Source: an uncultured Holophagaceae bacterium (GTDB lineage: Bacteria > Acidobacteriota > Holophagae > Holophagales > Holophagaceae). From it: DNA of 64,000 nucleotides. The position numbers and the translations under genes are program-made. Position 1 is the stretch's first letter. Each line of letters opens with the position of its first letter. The stretch is from assembly GCA_903857495.1 (NCBI GenBank), contig CAIOFF010000023.1:1-64000 (forward strand). The letters run 5' to 3'. The notes beneath the pieces are model-generated. The model searched no databases and was not told the DNA's origin. It saw only the letters and a list, made by a program, of their open reading frames with translations. Below are positions 8,173 through 16,474 of the stretch, piece by piece.

Positions 8173-8880
8173 ATGCGCTTCGCCGTCGCCCTGCTGCTGC
8201 TCGCCCTGCCCCTCTCGGCCGCCAAGAAACCGACGGTCCCCCAGCTCCAGACCCAGGTGAAGCAGCTCACCGAGGAGCGGGACGACTTGAAGCAGCGCCT
8301 GGCAGCCACTGAGGACCTCCAGCAGGAGCTCATGGCGGCCCGGAAGTCCCGGGACCTGGCCAAGACCGAGGCCGACGCGGCGCGCAAGGAAGCCGAGCAG
8401 CTGCGGGCCTCCCAGCGGGAGAACCAGGAGGGCGGCGACGCCATCGTCAAGGAGCTGCAGGCCGCCCGACAGGCCGCCGGGGAAGCCAAGGCCGAGGTCG
8501 CCCGCATCAAGGTCGAGAACGAGGCCCTGCAGCGCAAGGCCAGCACGGTGCCCGTCGAGGGTGACCTGGTGGTCCTGGGCGAGGACCTGACCCCCGCCCG
8601 GGCCATCAACCTGAACCGGATCACCCCCCGGATCAAGTCCTCCCGCCTGTTCAGCAGCCGCCCCAAGGGCACGGTGGTGGTCAACGTCCTCATCAGCGAG
8701 AAGGGGGACGTGCTGGCGGCCCGCCTGCTCCAGGGGCTGCCCGGCGACACCCCCGAGGCCCGGGAGGCCGACGAGGCCTGCCTGGAGGCCGCCAAGCGCA
8801 TCGTCTTCGACCCAGCCACCGCCAAGGACGGCAAGACCCGCTTCAAGGTCTGGCAGGGCGTGGGCTTCTTCCTGGACTAG
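8173..8880 (+). CDS. Secreted coiled-coil protein with TonB C-terminal-like domain
   Basis: A 235-residue protein starting at ATG 8173, five bases after a perfect AGGAGG. A short signal peptide (RFAVALLLLALPLSAA) is followed by a coiled coil (about residues 25-130, rich in E, K, A, Q) and a C-terminal domain with TonB-C/TonB-like features (TVVVNVLISEKGDVLAARLL, then EACLEAAKRIVFDPA). The domain order suggests a periplasmic protein, but the membrane anchor of true TonB is replaced by a cleavable signal. Convergent with truA, with 2 bases between stops. Confidence 0.7.
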   Translation: MRFAVALLLLALPLSAAKKPTVPQLQTQVKQLTEERDDLKQRLAATEDLQQELMAARKSRDLAKTEADAARKEAEQLRASQRENQEGGDAIVKELQAARQAAGEAKAEVARIKVENEALQRKASTVPVEGDLVVLGEDLTPARAINLNRITPRIKSSRLFSSRPKGTVVVNVLISEKGDVLAARLLQGLPGDTPEAREADEACLEAAKRIVFDPATAKDGKTRFKVWQGVGFFLD

Positions 8881-8882
8881 CC

Positions 8883-9686
8883 CTAGCCCTGGCGGCGGTG
8901 GCCCTCCCCCCAGGGGCTGGGCTCGCCCATGCCCCAGCGGGCCTCGTACCAGACCTTCTCCAGGCACAGGCCCTCGGGCGGGGCGGTGAGGCCGGCCCGG
9001 CGCCGGTCCAGGGACTGCAGCACCTGGGCCAGGGAGTCTGGCTGGCGGCGGCCCCGGCCCACCTCCACCAGCGTGCCCGCCATGATGCGGACCTGGTGCA
9101 TGAGGAAGCTGCTGCCTTCAAAGACCAGCTCGGCGCCGCCCTCCACCGGGGTGATCCCGATGCCATGCAGCGTCCGCACCGGTGTCTGGGCGGAGCACTC
9201 CGCGCAGCGGAAGGCCGAGAAGTCGTGGGTGCCCAGGAGCAGCGGGACGGCCGCGGCCATGGCGTCCAGGTCCAGGGGCTGGGCCTGGTGCACGTGCCAG
9301 CGGGTGGGCGCCAGCAGCGGGTCGGCCGCAGGTCCGAGGCCCAGGCGGTAGACATAGCGCTTGGCGACGGCATGCTGGCGGGGGAAGAACCCCTCGGGCG
9401 CCGGGCGGACGGCCATGACCCGGAGATCCGCAGCCAGATGGGCATTCAGGGCCGCGAGGAGCCGGTAGGGCTCCCAGGACCGCGCGGTGTGGATGAGCAC
9501 CCCCTGGGCCCTGGCGTGGACCCCGGCATCCGTGCGGCCCGTGCCCTGGGGCATGGGCGCCTCGGCATCGAAGGCCCGGAGCGCCTTCCAGAGGTCCCCC
9601 TGGCCGCTGCGCAGCGAGGTCTGGATCTGCCAGCCGTGGAAGCCAGCGCCCGCATAGGCCACGGTGAGGAAGTAGGGGTGGGACAT
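8883..9686 (-). CDS. truA: tRNA pseudouridine(38-40) synthase TruA
   Basis: A 267-residue enzyme converting uridines 38-40 of the tRNA anticodon arm to pseudouridine. The catalytic motif GTGRTDAGVHARAQ (catalytic Asp at about residue 52) and the following motifs (YVYRL, GTHDFSAFRC, GSSFLMHQVRIMAGTLVEVG) are in family order. Start ATG is at 9686. A monocistronic minus-strand gene whose 5' side is the long AT-rich gap before hup. Confidence 0.95.
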   Translation of the reverse strand: MSHPYFLTVAYAGAGFHGWQIQTSLRSGQGDLWKALRAFDAEAPMPQGTGRTDAGVHARAQGVLIHTARSWEPYRLLAALNAHLAADLRVMAVRPAPEGFFPRQHAVAKRYVYRLGLGPAADPLLAPTRWHVHQAQPLDLDAMAAAVPLLLGTHDFSAFRCAECSAQTPVRTLHGIGITPVEGGAELVFEGSSFLMHQVRIMAGTLVEVGRGRRQPDSLAQVLQSLDRRRAGLTAPPEGLCLEKVWYEARWGMGEPSPWGEGHRRQG

Positions 9687-10050
9687 GGCTCCATCTTACG
9701 ACCGCCGCAGCGAGGCCTGAACCGGCAGAGGCGACCCGGAGCACCCCCGAGCCGCGGTTCTACGGGGATCTGCGCGATCCACTGGGACTTAGAGTGAGCG
9801 TTTACGGGCTTCTCGATGTTCCATGGACCTCAGAAGCCACCAACCACGGTATTCCCAGAATTTTTTTATAGAAAAAGCCTTGACCCTGCTGGGTCTGCGG
9901 CGTAGCTTTTTTGCAGTTTATCAAACGCAGGATTCATGCGCCTCTGCGGGCTATAGCTCTTCAAAAACCTAGCAAACACGGACGTCTCCCTCCCGAGCGG
10001 ATCCGTTTCTCTCAACCCGGGGGCACAGACCCCCTATTTTGGAGGTTTCC
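9687..10050. promoter_or_regulatory. Upstream region of hup with candidate promoter
   Basis: A 364-base gap between divergent truA and hup, markedly AT-rich from 9860 to 9975 (TTTTTTTATAGAAAAA). TTGACC (9880-9885) matches five of six -35 positions and TAGCTT (9903-9908) follows after 17 bases, a weak -10. No ORF or RNA structure is convincing. HU genes are strongly expressed, and the AT-rich tract could act as an UP element. Exact start unknown. Confidence 0.45.
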
Positions 10051-10344
10051 ATGAACAAGAATGATCTCGTCAAGGACGTCGCTGTCAAAGCCAAGATCAC
10101 CAAGTCCCAGGCCGCCGCCGCCCTGGATCAGGTGCTGGGTAGCATCGCCGCCGCCCTCCGCCTCGGCGACAAGGTCACCCTCGTGGGCTTCGGCACCTTC
10201 TCCGTTGCCGCCCGCGGCGCCCGCACCGGCCGCAACCCCCGCGACAACAAGCCCATCAAGATCGCTGCCAAGAAGGTCGCGAAGTTCAAGCCCGGCAAGA
10301 AGCTGGCTGATGAAGTCAACGGCAAGGGCAAGAAGAAGAAGTAG
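10051..10344 (+). CDS. hup: HU-family DNA-binding protein
   Basis: A 97-residue nucleoid protein with the complete HU fold: N-terminal helices MNKNDLVKDVAVKAKITKSQ, the VTLVGFGTFSV strand, the DNA-binding arm GRNPRDNKPIKIAA with its intercalating proline, and a Lys-rich end (KGKKKK). ATG 10051 is five bases after GGAGG. Residues KFKPGKKL are the usual C-terminal helix start. It is followed by a strong terminator, so it is monocistronic. Confidence 0.97.
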   Translation: MNKNDLVKDVAVKAKITKSQAAAALDQVLGSIAAALRLGDKVTLVGFGTFSVAARGARTGRNPRDNKPIKIAAKKVAKFKPGKKLADEVNGKGKKKK

Positions 10345-10380
10345 CAGCCAACCTTCCGGCCAGAGGCTGGAAGCCAGAAA

Positions 10381-10415
10381 CAACGGGGCCTGTTTCGACA
10401 GGCCCCGTTGTTTTT
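10381..10415 (+). terminator. Intrinsic terminator of hup
   Basis: A 12-bp perfect stem, CAACGGGGCCTG (10381-10392) with CAGGCCCCGTTG (10399-10410), a 6-base loop and a following TTTTTC. It lies 37 bases after the hup stop. Confidence 0.93.
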
Positions 10416-10608
10416 CTATGAGTGTTTTTTGAGCGTTATATTGCCACTTGGCGTGGAAGGCTCTTTCTCCAGGTTTTCAGAGCATCTCAAGGGCTTTTGA
10501 TTTCGAAAATGCCAAATCCACTGGCTTTCAGCCTCCCTGGGGGAAACCGGGCGGAATTCAGGCTGGACCGGTTTTCACCCGATGAAGGGGGCATCTGGTG
10601 AGGAATGC

Positions 10609-11250
10609 ATGTCTGAAGAAGAAGCCCCCAGCCCGAAGAAAAGCATGATGAAGCTGATCATCATCGCCGTGGCCGCCCTCTTGGTGCTCGGCGGCGGTGG
10701 CGGCGGCACCTGGTATTGGCTGAAGAAGCGGGCTGCCGCCAAGGTGGCCAAGGCCAAGGCGGAGGAAGAGGCCAAGGCCCAGGCGGGATCGCCTTCCGAG
10801 GACCCCCACGCGGCGGAGGACACCGATACCTGCGAGGAGACCGGGGAGAAGAAGGAGGGCGGCGGACACGGCGGCGCGGATGCCTCACCTGTCATGGTCC
10901 TGACGCGCACGGTCAACCTCACCGGTCCCCGGCGCAACGCCTTCCTGCGGTGCGAGCTGAACATCCTGTTCTGTGACCCCGACTTGGGCAAGCTGGTGTC
11001 CGGGGACAAGCCCTCGGCTGAGAAGAGCCTCATCCAGTCCATCGTGCTGGGCGCTCTGGCCGGCAAGAGCGTGGACGAGGCCTCCGATGCCGAGTCCCGT
11101 GAGGCCCTGAGCAAGGAGATCAAGGAGAAGCTGAACGACCAGTTCAAGCCCCATCCCCCGAAGCCCGGTGAGAAGGAAGACCCCAAGCACAAGAAGCCCG
11201 CCCGCCCCATCAAGAGCGTGCTGATCGTGGACTGGGCCATCCAGCAGTAG
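10609..11250 (+). CDS. fliL: Flagellar basal-body-associated protein FliL
   Basis: A 213-residue inner-membrane protein that sits around the flagellar stator. A short cytoplasmic N-terminus with Glu/Pro/Lys is followed by one transmembrane helix (about residues 14-38, with a Gly run) and an acidic linker. The FliL domain runs from TVNLTGPRRNAFLRCELNI to the terminal VLIVDWAIQQ, which matches the family's 'V.ft.fviQ' ending. ATG 10609 is preceded by GAGG at five bases; an upstream in-frame ATG (10582) lacks this. It pairs with fliN, but no other flagellar genes are in the window. Confidence 0.82.
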   Translation: MSEEEAPSPKKSMMKLIIIAVAALLVLGGGGGGTWYWLKKRAAAKVAKAKAEEEAKAQAGSPSEDPHAAEDTDTCEETGEKKEGGGHGGADASPVMVLTRTVNLTGPRRNAFLRCELNILFCDPDLGKLVSGDKPSAEKSLIQSIVLGALAGKSVDEASDAESREALSKEIKEKLNDQFKPHPPKPGEKEDPKHKKPARPIKSVLIVDWAIQQ

Positions 11251-11260
11251 GTTCGGGTCC

Positions 11261-11275
11261 TGGCACATCCGTTGC
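11261..11275 (+). promoter_or_regulatory. Sigma-54 (-24/-12) promoter candidate for fliN
   Basis: TGGCAC-N5-TTGC lies at 11261-11275 in the fliL-fliN gap, with the required ten bases between the GG and GC doublets. Transcription would begin near 11287, 37 bases before the fliN ATG. Flagellar genes in many bacteria are RpoN-dependent, which supports the call. No bacterial enhancer-binding protein gene is in this window. Confidence 0.6.
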
Positions 11276-11323
11276 GACATCCGGCGCCAGGGTCCATGCT
11301 TTGACAGGACCAGCGGGAGAACC

Positions 11324-11629
11324 ATGATCAAACGGGGGGATCGGCTTGAGACCGACCGCGTGCTCACCTTTGAGCAGGTGGTGGACGATCTCATGCCCTT
11401 CATCGACACCCCGCTCCGGATGGAGATCCAGCTGGGCCAGGCCCGCCTGACCATCCGCGAGCTGCTGGAGCTGGAGCCAGGCTCCCTGGTGGAGCTCAAG
11501 AAGAGCGCTGGCGAACCCATGGATGTGCTCTGCAAGGAGCGCGTCATCATCCGCGGCGAGGTGACGGTGCTGGAAGACAGCCTGGGCCTGCGGGTGACCG
11601 AGATCGTGGATCCCGACCGCAGGGTCTGA
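11324..11629 (+). CDS. fliN: Flagellar motor switch protein FliN
   Basis: A 101-residue SpoA/FliN-domain protein: MRMEIQLGQ-like strand (PLRMEIQLGQARLTI), then ELLELEPGSLVELKKSAGEP, VLCKERVIIRGEVTVLEDSLGLRVTEI. These are the conserved C-ring FliN elements. The length suits a minimal FliN without a long N-terminal extension. GGGAG precedes the ATG. The 73-base gap from fliL holds a sigma-54-type promoter, so it may be transcribed separately. FliM and FliG are not nearby. Confidence 0.85.
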   Translation: MIKRGDRLETDRVLTFEQVVDDLMPFIDTPLRMEIQLGQARLTIRELLELEPGSLVELKKSAGEPMDVLCKERVIIRGEVTVLEDSLGLRVTEIVDPDRRV

Positions 11630-11676
11630 GGACCTGGAACGGAATAACCAGGCCTCCTGTGTCATTCTGAAGCCCC

Positions 11677-12510
11677 ATGGATGCTCCCCACCCCAGCGCC
11701 CCGCCGGTCGCCCTATGTCTGGGCGGGATGGACCCATCCGGTGGCGCGGGACTGCTCCGGGACGCCCTCTCCCTGGCGGAGCTGGGCTGCCAGCCCATGG
11801 CCGTCAGCCTCGGTGAGACCCTTCAGAACGGCCTGGCCTGCCTGCGCATTGAGCCGCCGGGCCTGGATCCCGTCCTGCGGGTGGAAGCACTGGCCCCGCA
11901 CCTGGCGGGCCGCTGGGGCGTGAAGCTCAGCCTCTGCGCCTTGGCTCCCAAGGACTTCCGCCGCCTCTGCGCCACCCTCCGCCACCTGGCTCCACCGGTC
12001 CGCATCTGGGACCCCATCCTCGCCCCCAGTGCCGGGGTGGGTCTGCACGATGGGGCCGACCTCCGCCGCATGGCCACCGAGCTGCTGCCCATGGGCGGCT
12101 GGGTGGTGAGCCCCAACCGCGGCGAGTCCGCCGCCTTCGCGGGCCTGCCGCCGGAAGCCATCCAGACCGCCGCGCCCGAAGCCCTCGCCGGCCCCTGGCT
12201 CGCGGCCGGTGCCGCCGCCGTCTGGCTCAAGGGCGGGCACGCGGCGGGAAGCGACATCCAGGACCTCTGGATCACCCCCCAGGGCCTCCAGCCCCTGGAC
12301 CGGGTCCGACGCCTGCCCGGCGAGCGCCGGGGCACCGGCTGCCTCCTCTCCGCCACCTGGCTGGGCCTGCGGCTCCTGGGCGCCTCGGACCTCGAGGCCG
12401 CCCGTCAGGCAGCCCGCCGCCTGCGGGACCGCTGGGACCAGGCCTTCGCGCCGGGCCTCGCGGGCCGGCCGATGTTCGCCCCCGCCCTGGCAGCCCGGGA
12501 GGCCCTGTGA
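11677..12510 (+). CDS. thiD: ThiD-like hydroxymethylpyrimidine/phosphomethylpyrimidine kinase
   Basis: A 277-residue ribokinase-fold kinase. Motifs: GGMDPSGGAGLLRD (residues 16-29, substrate and phosphate region), IWDPILAPSAG (about 110), VVSPNRGESAAFAG, VWLKGGH and the anion-hole GTGCLLSA with its catalytic region (about 215). These are ThiD elements, which would phosphorylate HMP and HMP-P for thiamine synthesis. The substrate loop (SLGETLQNGL) is less standard than 'TALTAQNT', and no other thi gene is adjacent, so a pyridoxal-type or other substrate remains possible. It overlaps the next gene by 4 bases. Confidence 0.75.
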   Translation: MDAPHPSAPPVALCLGGMDPSGGAGLLRDALSLAELGCQPMAVSLGETLQNGLACLRIEPPGLDPVLRVEALAPHLAGRWGVKLSLCALAPKDFRRLCATLRHLAPPVRIWDPILAPSAGVGLHDGADLRRMATELLPMGGWVVSPNRGESAAFAGLPPEAIQTAAPEALAGPWLAAGAAAVWLKGGHAAGSDIQDLWITPQGLQPLDRVRRLPGERRGTGCLLSATWLGLRLLGASDLEAARQAARRLRDRWDQAFAPGLAGRPMFAPALAAREAL

Positions 12511-13697
12511 CGGAGACCGAAGGCAAGGGGTTCCTGCTGCGGTCCTCCCTGGACGCGCCCTGGGCCGGCTGGGCTGGCTCGCGGTTCCTGGACGAGGGTC
12601 TGGCCTCGGTCCACGCCGCCCCGGGCCGCGCCCTGGCCCGCCTCATGCGGCTGGCGGCCCTGCTCCCGGGCGGGTTCGGCCTGATCTGGGACCACCCGCC
12701 GACCTGGATGGCCGCCCTGCCCCCCGAGTCCCGCCAGGGCTGGTGGGAGGCCATCACGGCCATTCCGAACCTGACCCTGCACCTGGAGGCCGAGGCCGCC
12801 GCGCAGCTGCCGGGCGGTGCCTTCCGCGGCTGGCTGCATGCCCCCGAGATGCCCGAGGGTCCCGTCGGCGAGCTCTGGCGCCAGGGCGTCCTCGGCTGGA
12901 TGCCCCGGGCGGGCGCGCCCTGGCGTCTGCCCGACCTGGGCACCGCTGCCGCCGGTGAGGAGGCTCCCAGCGGCTGGCTCTGGGGCGAAGTCACCCTGCC
13001 CTACGGCGCCCTGGCCAGCCTGGCCTCGGGCGAGGCCCTGGTGGCCGCCCTGTCCGAGGCCCAGGGCGCGGCCGAGCGGGGCCTGGCCCAGCGCCTGGCC
13101 GCCGGCGCCTGGGTGGACCTGCCCTTCGCCCGCCGCGCCGTGGGCTGGCGCGTGGCCCTGACGGGCGGCACCGAGTTCCAGCGCGCCGGGGGCTCCTGGG
13201 CCGCCGCCAACGGCCAGCTCCGGGCCCTGAAGGCCCTGCTCCAGGAGCGCCTGCGCACCCCGATCCACCTGGGCGCCTCCAGCGACCTGCAGCTGGCCAG
13301 CCTGCTGGGCCGCCAGGCCCTGCGAGAGGGCCACCCCTGGCGAGCCAGCCTGCCGCTACCACCCGCCCCCGGAGCCTTCACGCCGGGGCTCGCGGCCGAC
13401 CCCCGGGATCCGGCCCCCCTGGAGGCCCGGGTCACCCCCCCGACCGCCTGGGCGGACACCCTGGATCACCCGCCCGTGGCCCTGCTCCGCGTACCGGCCG
13501 TGCCGCCTGAAGCCGGGGCCCAGAGCCTCGTGGCCCAGGTCCACCCCACCCCGGCCCTCCGCTGGCTGCCACCCGACCTGCCCCCCCCCGGCCCCTTCGA
13601 CCCGGAGCGCCCCTGGGCGCCCGCGGCGGCCTATCCCTTCCCTGCGGACCCGGGCACCGGCGTCCAGCGCGGCCTCTTCGAAGACTTCAACGACTGA
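12507..13697 (+). CDS. Unknown protein translationally coupled to the ThiD-like kinase
   Basis: A 396-residue protein starting at GTG within the stop of the kinase (GTGA overlap), with GGGAGG five bases upstream. It is Ala/Leu/Pro/Gly-rich, has no signal peptide or membrane helix, and carries no motif I recognise. Trp-rich patches (LIWDHPPTWMAALP; GWLHAPEMPEGPVGELW) and a proline-rich last 70 residues suggest a compact N-terminal domain with a flexible tail. The overlap implies co-expression with the kinase, but the sequence gives no function. Very GC-rich like its neighbours, so no sign of recent transfer. Confidence 0.7.
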   Translation: MTETEGKGFLLRSSLDAPWAGWAGSRFLDEGLASVHAAPGRALARLMRLAALLPGGFGLIWDHPPTWMAALPPESRQGWWEAITAIPNLTLHLEAEAAAQLPGGAFRGWLHAPEMPEGPVGELWRQGVLGWMPRAGAPWRLPDLGTAAAGEEAPSGWLWGEVTLPYGALASLASGEALVAALSEAQGAAERGLAQRLAAGAWVDLPFARRAVGWRVALTGGTEFQRAGGSWAAANGQLRALKALLQERLRTPIHLGASSDLQLASLLGRQALREGHPWRASLPLPPAPGAFTPGLAADPRDPAPLEARVTPPTAWADTLDHPPVALLRVPAVPPEAGAQSLVAQVHPTPALRWLPPDLPPPGPFDPERPWAPAAAYPFPADPGTGVQRGLFEDFND

Positions 13698-13716
13698 GGC
13701 CTGAAAGCGAGCACCC

Positions 13717-14709
13717 ATGACATCTGCCGAACACGCTGAACAGAGATTCCGGATCCGCGTCGCCACCCTCTCCATCGTGGCCGGGGCCGTGGTCCTGGGC
13801 CTGAAGTTCTGGTCCTACCTACTCTCGGGCTCCGTGGCCCTGAAGTCCGACGCCATCGAGAGCATCGTCAACATCGTGGCCGCCACCTTCGCCCTGGGGG
13901 CGGTGATCTTCGCCGGCCAGCCCGCGGACAAGGAGCATCCCTACGGCCACGGCAAGATCGAGCACTTCAGCGCGGCCTTTGAAGGCGGCCTCATCTCCCT
14001 GGCCGCGGTGTTCATCCTCATCGAGGCCGGCAAGGGGCTCCTCTATGGCGTCGAGCTGAAAGACCTGGGCAAGGGCCTCATCGTGAACCTCATCGCGGGC
14101 GGCCTCAACGGCCTGCTGGGCTGGTTCCTGCTGACCCAGGGCCGCAAGACCCGCTCCAAGGCCCTGGAGGCCGACGGCCACCACATCCTCTCGGACTTCT
14201 GGACCACCGTGGGCATCGCCACGGGCCTGCTGGCCGTGAAGCTCACGGGCATCACCTGGCTGGATCCGGTCATGGCCATGATCGTGGGCCTGCTGCTGGC
14301 CCGCACAGGCTTCCGGCTGGTGAAGGAGTCCTCCCAGGCCCTCCTGGACATGGAAGACCCGGACACCCTCGGCAAAGTGCTGGCGGCCATGAACGACAGC
14401 CGCCCCGAAGACATCATCGCCCTCCATGAGCTGCGCACCTTCCGCAGCGGCCGCTACACCCACGTGGACGTGCACATGGTGGTGCCCGAGTTCTACCCCG
14501 TGCGGCAGGCCCATGACCTCTGCGAGGAGTTCGGCCGGAAGTCCCTGCTCGCGGGCGGCATCGAGGGCGAGGTCCACACCCACGTGGATCCCTGCGCCCG
14601 CCTCTACTGCGACCGCTGCCCCGTCGAGCCCTGCCCCATCCGCCGAGTCCCCAAGACCGCCGATGGCTCCTTCACCCTCGAAGACGCCACCGCCATGGGA
14701 CCGACCTGA
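13717..14709 (+). CDS. Cation diffusion facilitator (CDF) family transporter
   Basis: A 330-residue divalent-metal/proton antiporter of the inner membrane. SVALKSDAIESIVNIVAA (about residues 36-53) gives the helix-2 metal-site D, and EADGHHILSDFWTT (about 150) the helix-5 HxxxD site. A His-containing loop HPYGHGKIEHFSA precedes helix 3. The C-terminal cytoplasmic domain is followed by a Cys-rich tail, CARLYCDRCPVEPCPIR (about residues 293-309), which is not a normal CDF feature. Metal specificity (Zn, Fe, Mn) cannot be read with confidence. Confidence 0.9.
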   Translation: MTSAEHAEQRFRIRVATLSIVAGAVVLGLKFWSYLLSGSVALKSDAIESIVNIVAATFALGAVIFAGQPADKEHPYGHGKIEHFSAAFEGGLISLAAVFILIEAGKGLLYGVELKDLGKGLIVNLIAGGLNGLLGWFLLTQGRKTRSKALEADGHHILSDFWTTVGIATGLLAVKLTGITWLDPVMAMIVGLLLARTGFRLVKESSQALLDMEDPDTLGKVLAAMNDSRPEDIIALHELRTFRSGRYTHVDVHMVVPEFYPVRQAHDLCEEFGRKSLLAGGIEGEVHTHVDPCARLYCDRCPVEPCPIRRVPKTADGSFTLEDATAMGPT

Positions 14710-14727
14710 GCCGAGGAAAGACAAGGC

Positions 14728-14847
14728 TCACCACGAAGGGCACGAAGGAAAGAAAAGAACACTAAGAAACATTATTGAGAAAATGGCGGCCGCAAGTTTT
14801 CTTCGTGCCCTTGGTGTTCTATTCTTCGTGCCCTTCGTGGTGATCTT
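14728..14847. repeat. Palindromic dispersed repeat, copy 2 (CCACGAAGG type)
   Basis: TCACCACGAAGGGCACGAAG at 14728-14747 is repeated inverted and perfect at 14824-14843, enclosing about 76 bases. A further inner CTTCGTGCCCTTGG copy lies at 14803-14816. The right arm ends in GATCTTTTTT, which runs into the stop codon of the minus-strand dus gene at 14850. No ORF is present. It resembles the widespread CCACGAAGGACACGAAG intergenic repeat known to me from many environmental bacteria. Confidence 0.85.
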
Positions 14848-14849
14848 TT

Positions 14850-15833
14850 TTAGGAAACCGCTTGGTGCCGCAGGGCGTCGATGGCTTCCATGAGGGCCAC
14901 GGGGTCGCTGGCGGCGTGGAGGTTCTGCCGGAAGCCGTGGCCGCCGGGTACGCCCTTGGTGAACCAGGCGCCGATCTTCTTGATCTTGTGCAGGGCCTCG
15001 CGGGGCTCCAGCAGGTCCAGCAGGATCTGGAACAGCCGCAGGGTCGCGTCGATGCGCATGGCCGTGGTGACCTCGAGGTCCGGCTCCAGGATCTGCCGGA
15101 ACAGGTAGGGATTCGTCAGCGCACCCCGGCCGATCATCACCGCCGCACAGCCCGTCTCCTCGATCATGCGGTAGGCATCCTCGCGGGTGTTCACGTCGCC
15201 GTTGCCGATGATGGGATAGGGCACGCCCGCCGCCACGGCCCGGGCGATGATGCTCCAGTCCGCGTGGCCCTCGTACTGCTGGACCCGGGTGCGGGGGTGG
15301 ATGGCCAGGGCCTGCACACCCGCCGCCTCGAACATGCGCAGGAAGTCCAGGAACTCGCCCCGGTCCTTCTGCGACGCGTCCCAGCCGGCCCGCATCTTCA
15401 CGGTCACGGGGATCCTCACGGCCTTCACCATGCCGGTGACGCAGCGCTCCGCCAGGCGGATGTCCCGCAGCAGCGCTGAGCCCGCGCCGCCCTTGGTGAC
15501 GTTGCTGGCGGGACAGCCCATGTTCAGGTCCACCAGGTCCGCGCCCGCCGCCTCGCAGAGCCGCGCACTCTCGGCCAGGGCCTCGGGGCGTCCTCCGGAG
15601 ACCTGCATGGACAGCGGCCGCTCCCCCGTGGCGGCCATCATCTTCTCGGCCTTCACCGCGTGGCGCACCAGGGCCTCGCTGCTGATCATCTCCGACACCA
15701 CCAGCCCCACTCCGCCCACCTCGCGGATGAACTTCCGGAAGGGCTGGTCCGTGATTTCATGGAGCGGCGCCATGACGAGGCGGTTGGGCACCTCGACGGG
15801 ACCGATGCGGAAGGTGTTGGCAAAGCAGCTCAA
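14850..15833 (-). CDS. dus: tRNA-dihydrouridine synthase (DusB-like)
   Basis: A 327-residue FMN/TIM-barrel enzyme that reduces uridine to dihydrouridine in tRNA D-loops. Family motifs in order: NRLVMAPLHEITDQPFR, DLVDLNMGCPASNVTKGGAGSALL (catalytic Cys in GCP), VTVKMRAGWD, HPRTRVQQYEGHADW, PIIGNGDVN and VMIGRGALTNP. The apparent start is TTG 15833, without a good ribosome site; no better in-frame start precedes FRIGPVEVPNR. The 3' end touches the palindromic repeat. Confidence 0.93.
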   Translation of the reverse strand: MSCFANTFRIGPVEVPNRLVMAPLHEITDQPFRKFIREVGGVGLVVSEMISSEALVRHAVKAEKMMAATGERPLSMQVSGGRPEALAESARLCEAAGADLVDLNMGCPASNVTKGGAGSALLRDIRLAERCVTGMVKAVRIPVTVKMRAGWDASQKDRGEFLDFLRMFEAAGVQALAIHPRTRVQQYEGHADWSIIARAVAAGVPYPIIGNGDVNTREDAYRMIEETGCAAVMIGRGALTNPYLFRQILEPDLEVTTAMRIDATLRLFQILLDLLEPREALHKIKKIGAWFTKGVPGGHGFRQNLHAASDPVALMEAIDALRHQAVS

Positions 15834-15888
15834 GAGGAGGTCCAGGCAATCTTCCAGTCTAACGGGCGGACCGGGATCTGCGCAGGCC

Positions 15889-16377
15889 TCATCCCTTTTC
15901 GGGTGGCCCCGAGAGCTCCTTGCGCATGGTGGCGTTGGTCAGCGGCACGCCTCGAAGGATGACTGAGTGCCGAGCCTCGACCTGGAATCCCCACCTCGTG
16001 AAGAGGGGCTCGGCGGTCTTGCTGACCCTGGCCTGAACCACCCGGAGACCTCGCGCCCAGGCCTCCTGGATCAGGTGGGCCATGAGGGCATTACCCAGCC
16101 CCAGACGACCCCACTCGCCGGCCACATAGAAGTGGTCGATGTACCCGTCAGCCTGGAGGTCTCCATAGGCGACCGGACATCCCTCCACCTCCGCGACGTA
16201 GGGAGCGAGCTGCTGCAGGCGTACCGCCCAATCTCCGGCATCGAAATCCAGGGGAGCCCAGGCCTCCCGCTGCTCCAGGCTGTAGTGACCGGCAGCCAGC
16301 GTGTGCACAGATGAGTGGAAGAGGCTTCGGAGGGTGGGTGCATCGTCAGGCCTGAACCGGCGAATCCGGATCTCCAT
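15889..16377 (-). CDS. GNAT family N-acetyltransferase (YafP-like)
   Basis: A 162-residue acetyl-CoA-dependent N-acetyltransferase. The N-terminus EIRIRRFRPDDAPTLRSLFHSSVHTLAAGHYS and the stretch IDHFYVAGEWGRLGLGNALM (acetyl-CoA pyrophosphate loop, with R-x-x-G-x-G/A reduced to RLGLGNA) match the YafP branch, as does VSKTAEPLFTRWGFQ. ATG 16377 has AGGGGGTGG seven bases upstream; a GTG at 16386 is the alternative. Substrate unknown. It lies between dus and rho on the same strand. Confidence 0.85.
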   Translation of the reverse strand: MEIRIRRFRPDDAPTLRSLFHSSVHTLAAGHYSLEQREAWAPLDFDAGDWAVRLQQLAPYVAEVEGCPVAYGDLQADGYIDHFYVAGEWGRLGLGNALMAHLIQEAWARGLRVVQARVSKTAEPLFTRWGFQVEARHSVILRGVPLTNATMRKELSGPPEKG

Positions 16378-16440
16378 GACAGCCACCCCCTGCGACGATC
16401 TCTAGGCTTACGCCTCCCACTCCCATGCCTTCACCTATCT

Positions 16441-16465
16441 CTGAATTCGGCGCCGCCGGATTCAG
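16441..16465 (-). terminator. Hairpin downstream of rho, no T-run
   Basis: CTGAATTCGGCG and CGCCGGATTCAG form an 11-of-12 matched stem around one or a few bases, 10-34 bases after the rho stop (minus strand). No T-run follows, so it may be an RNA-stabilising hairpin rather than an intrinsic terminator. Confidence 0.35.
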
Positions 16466-16474
16466 AGCAGGGCA

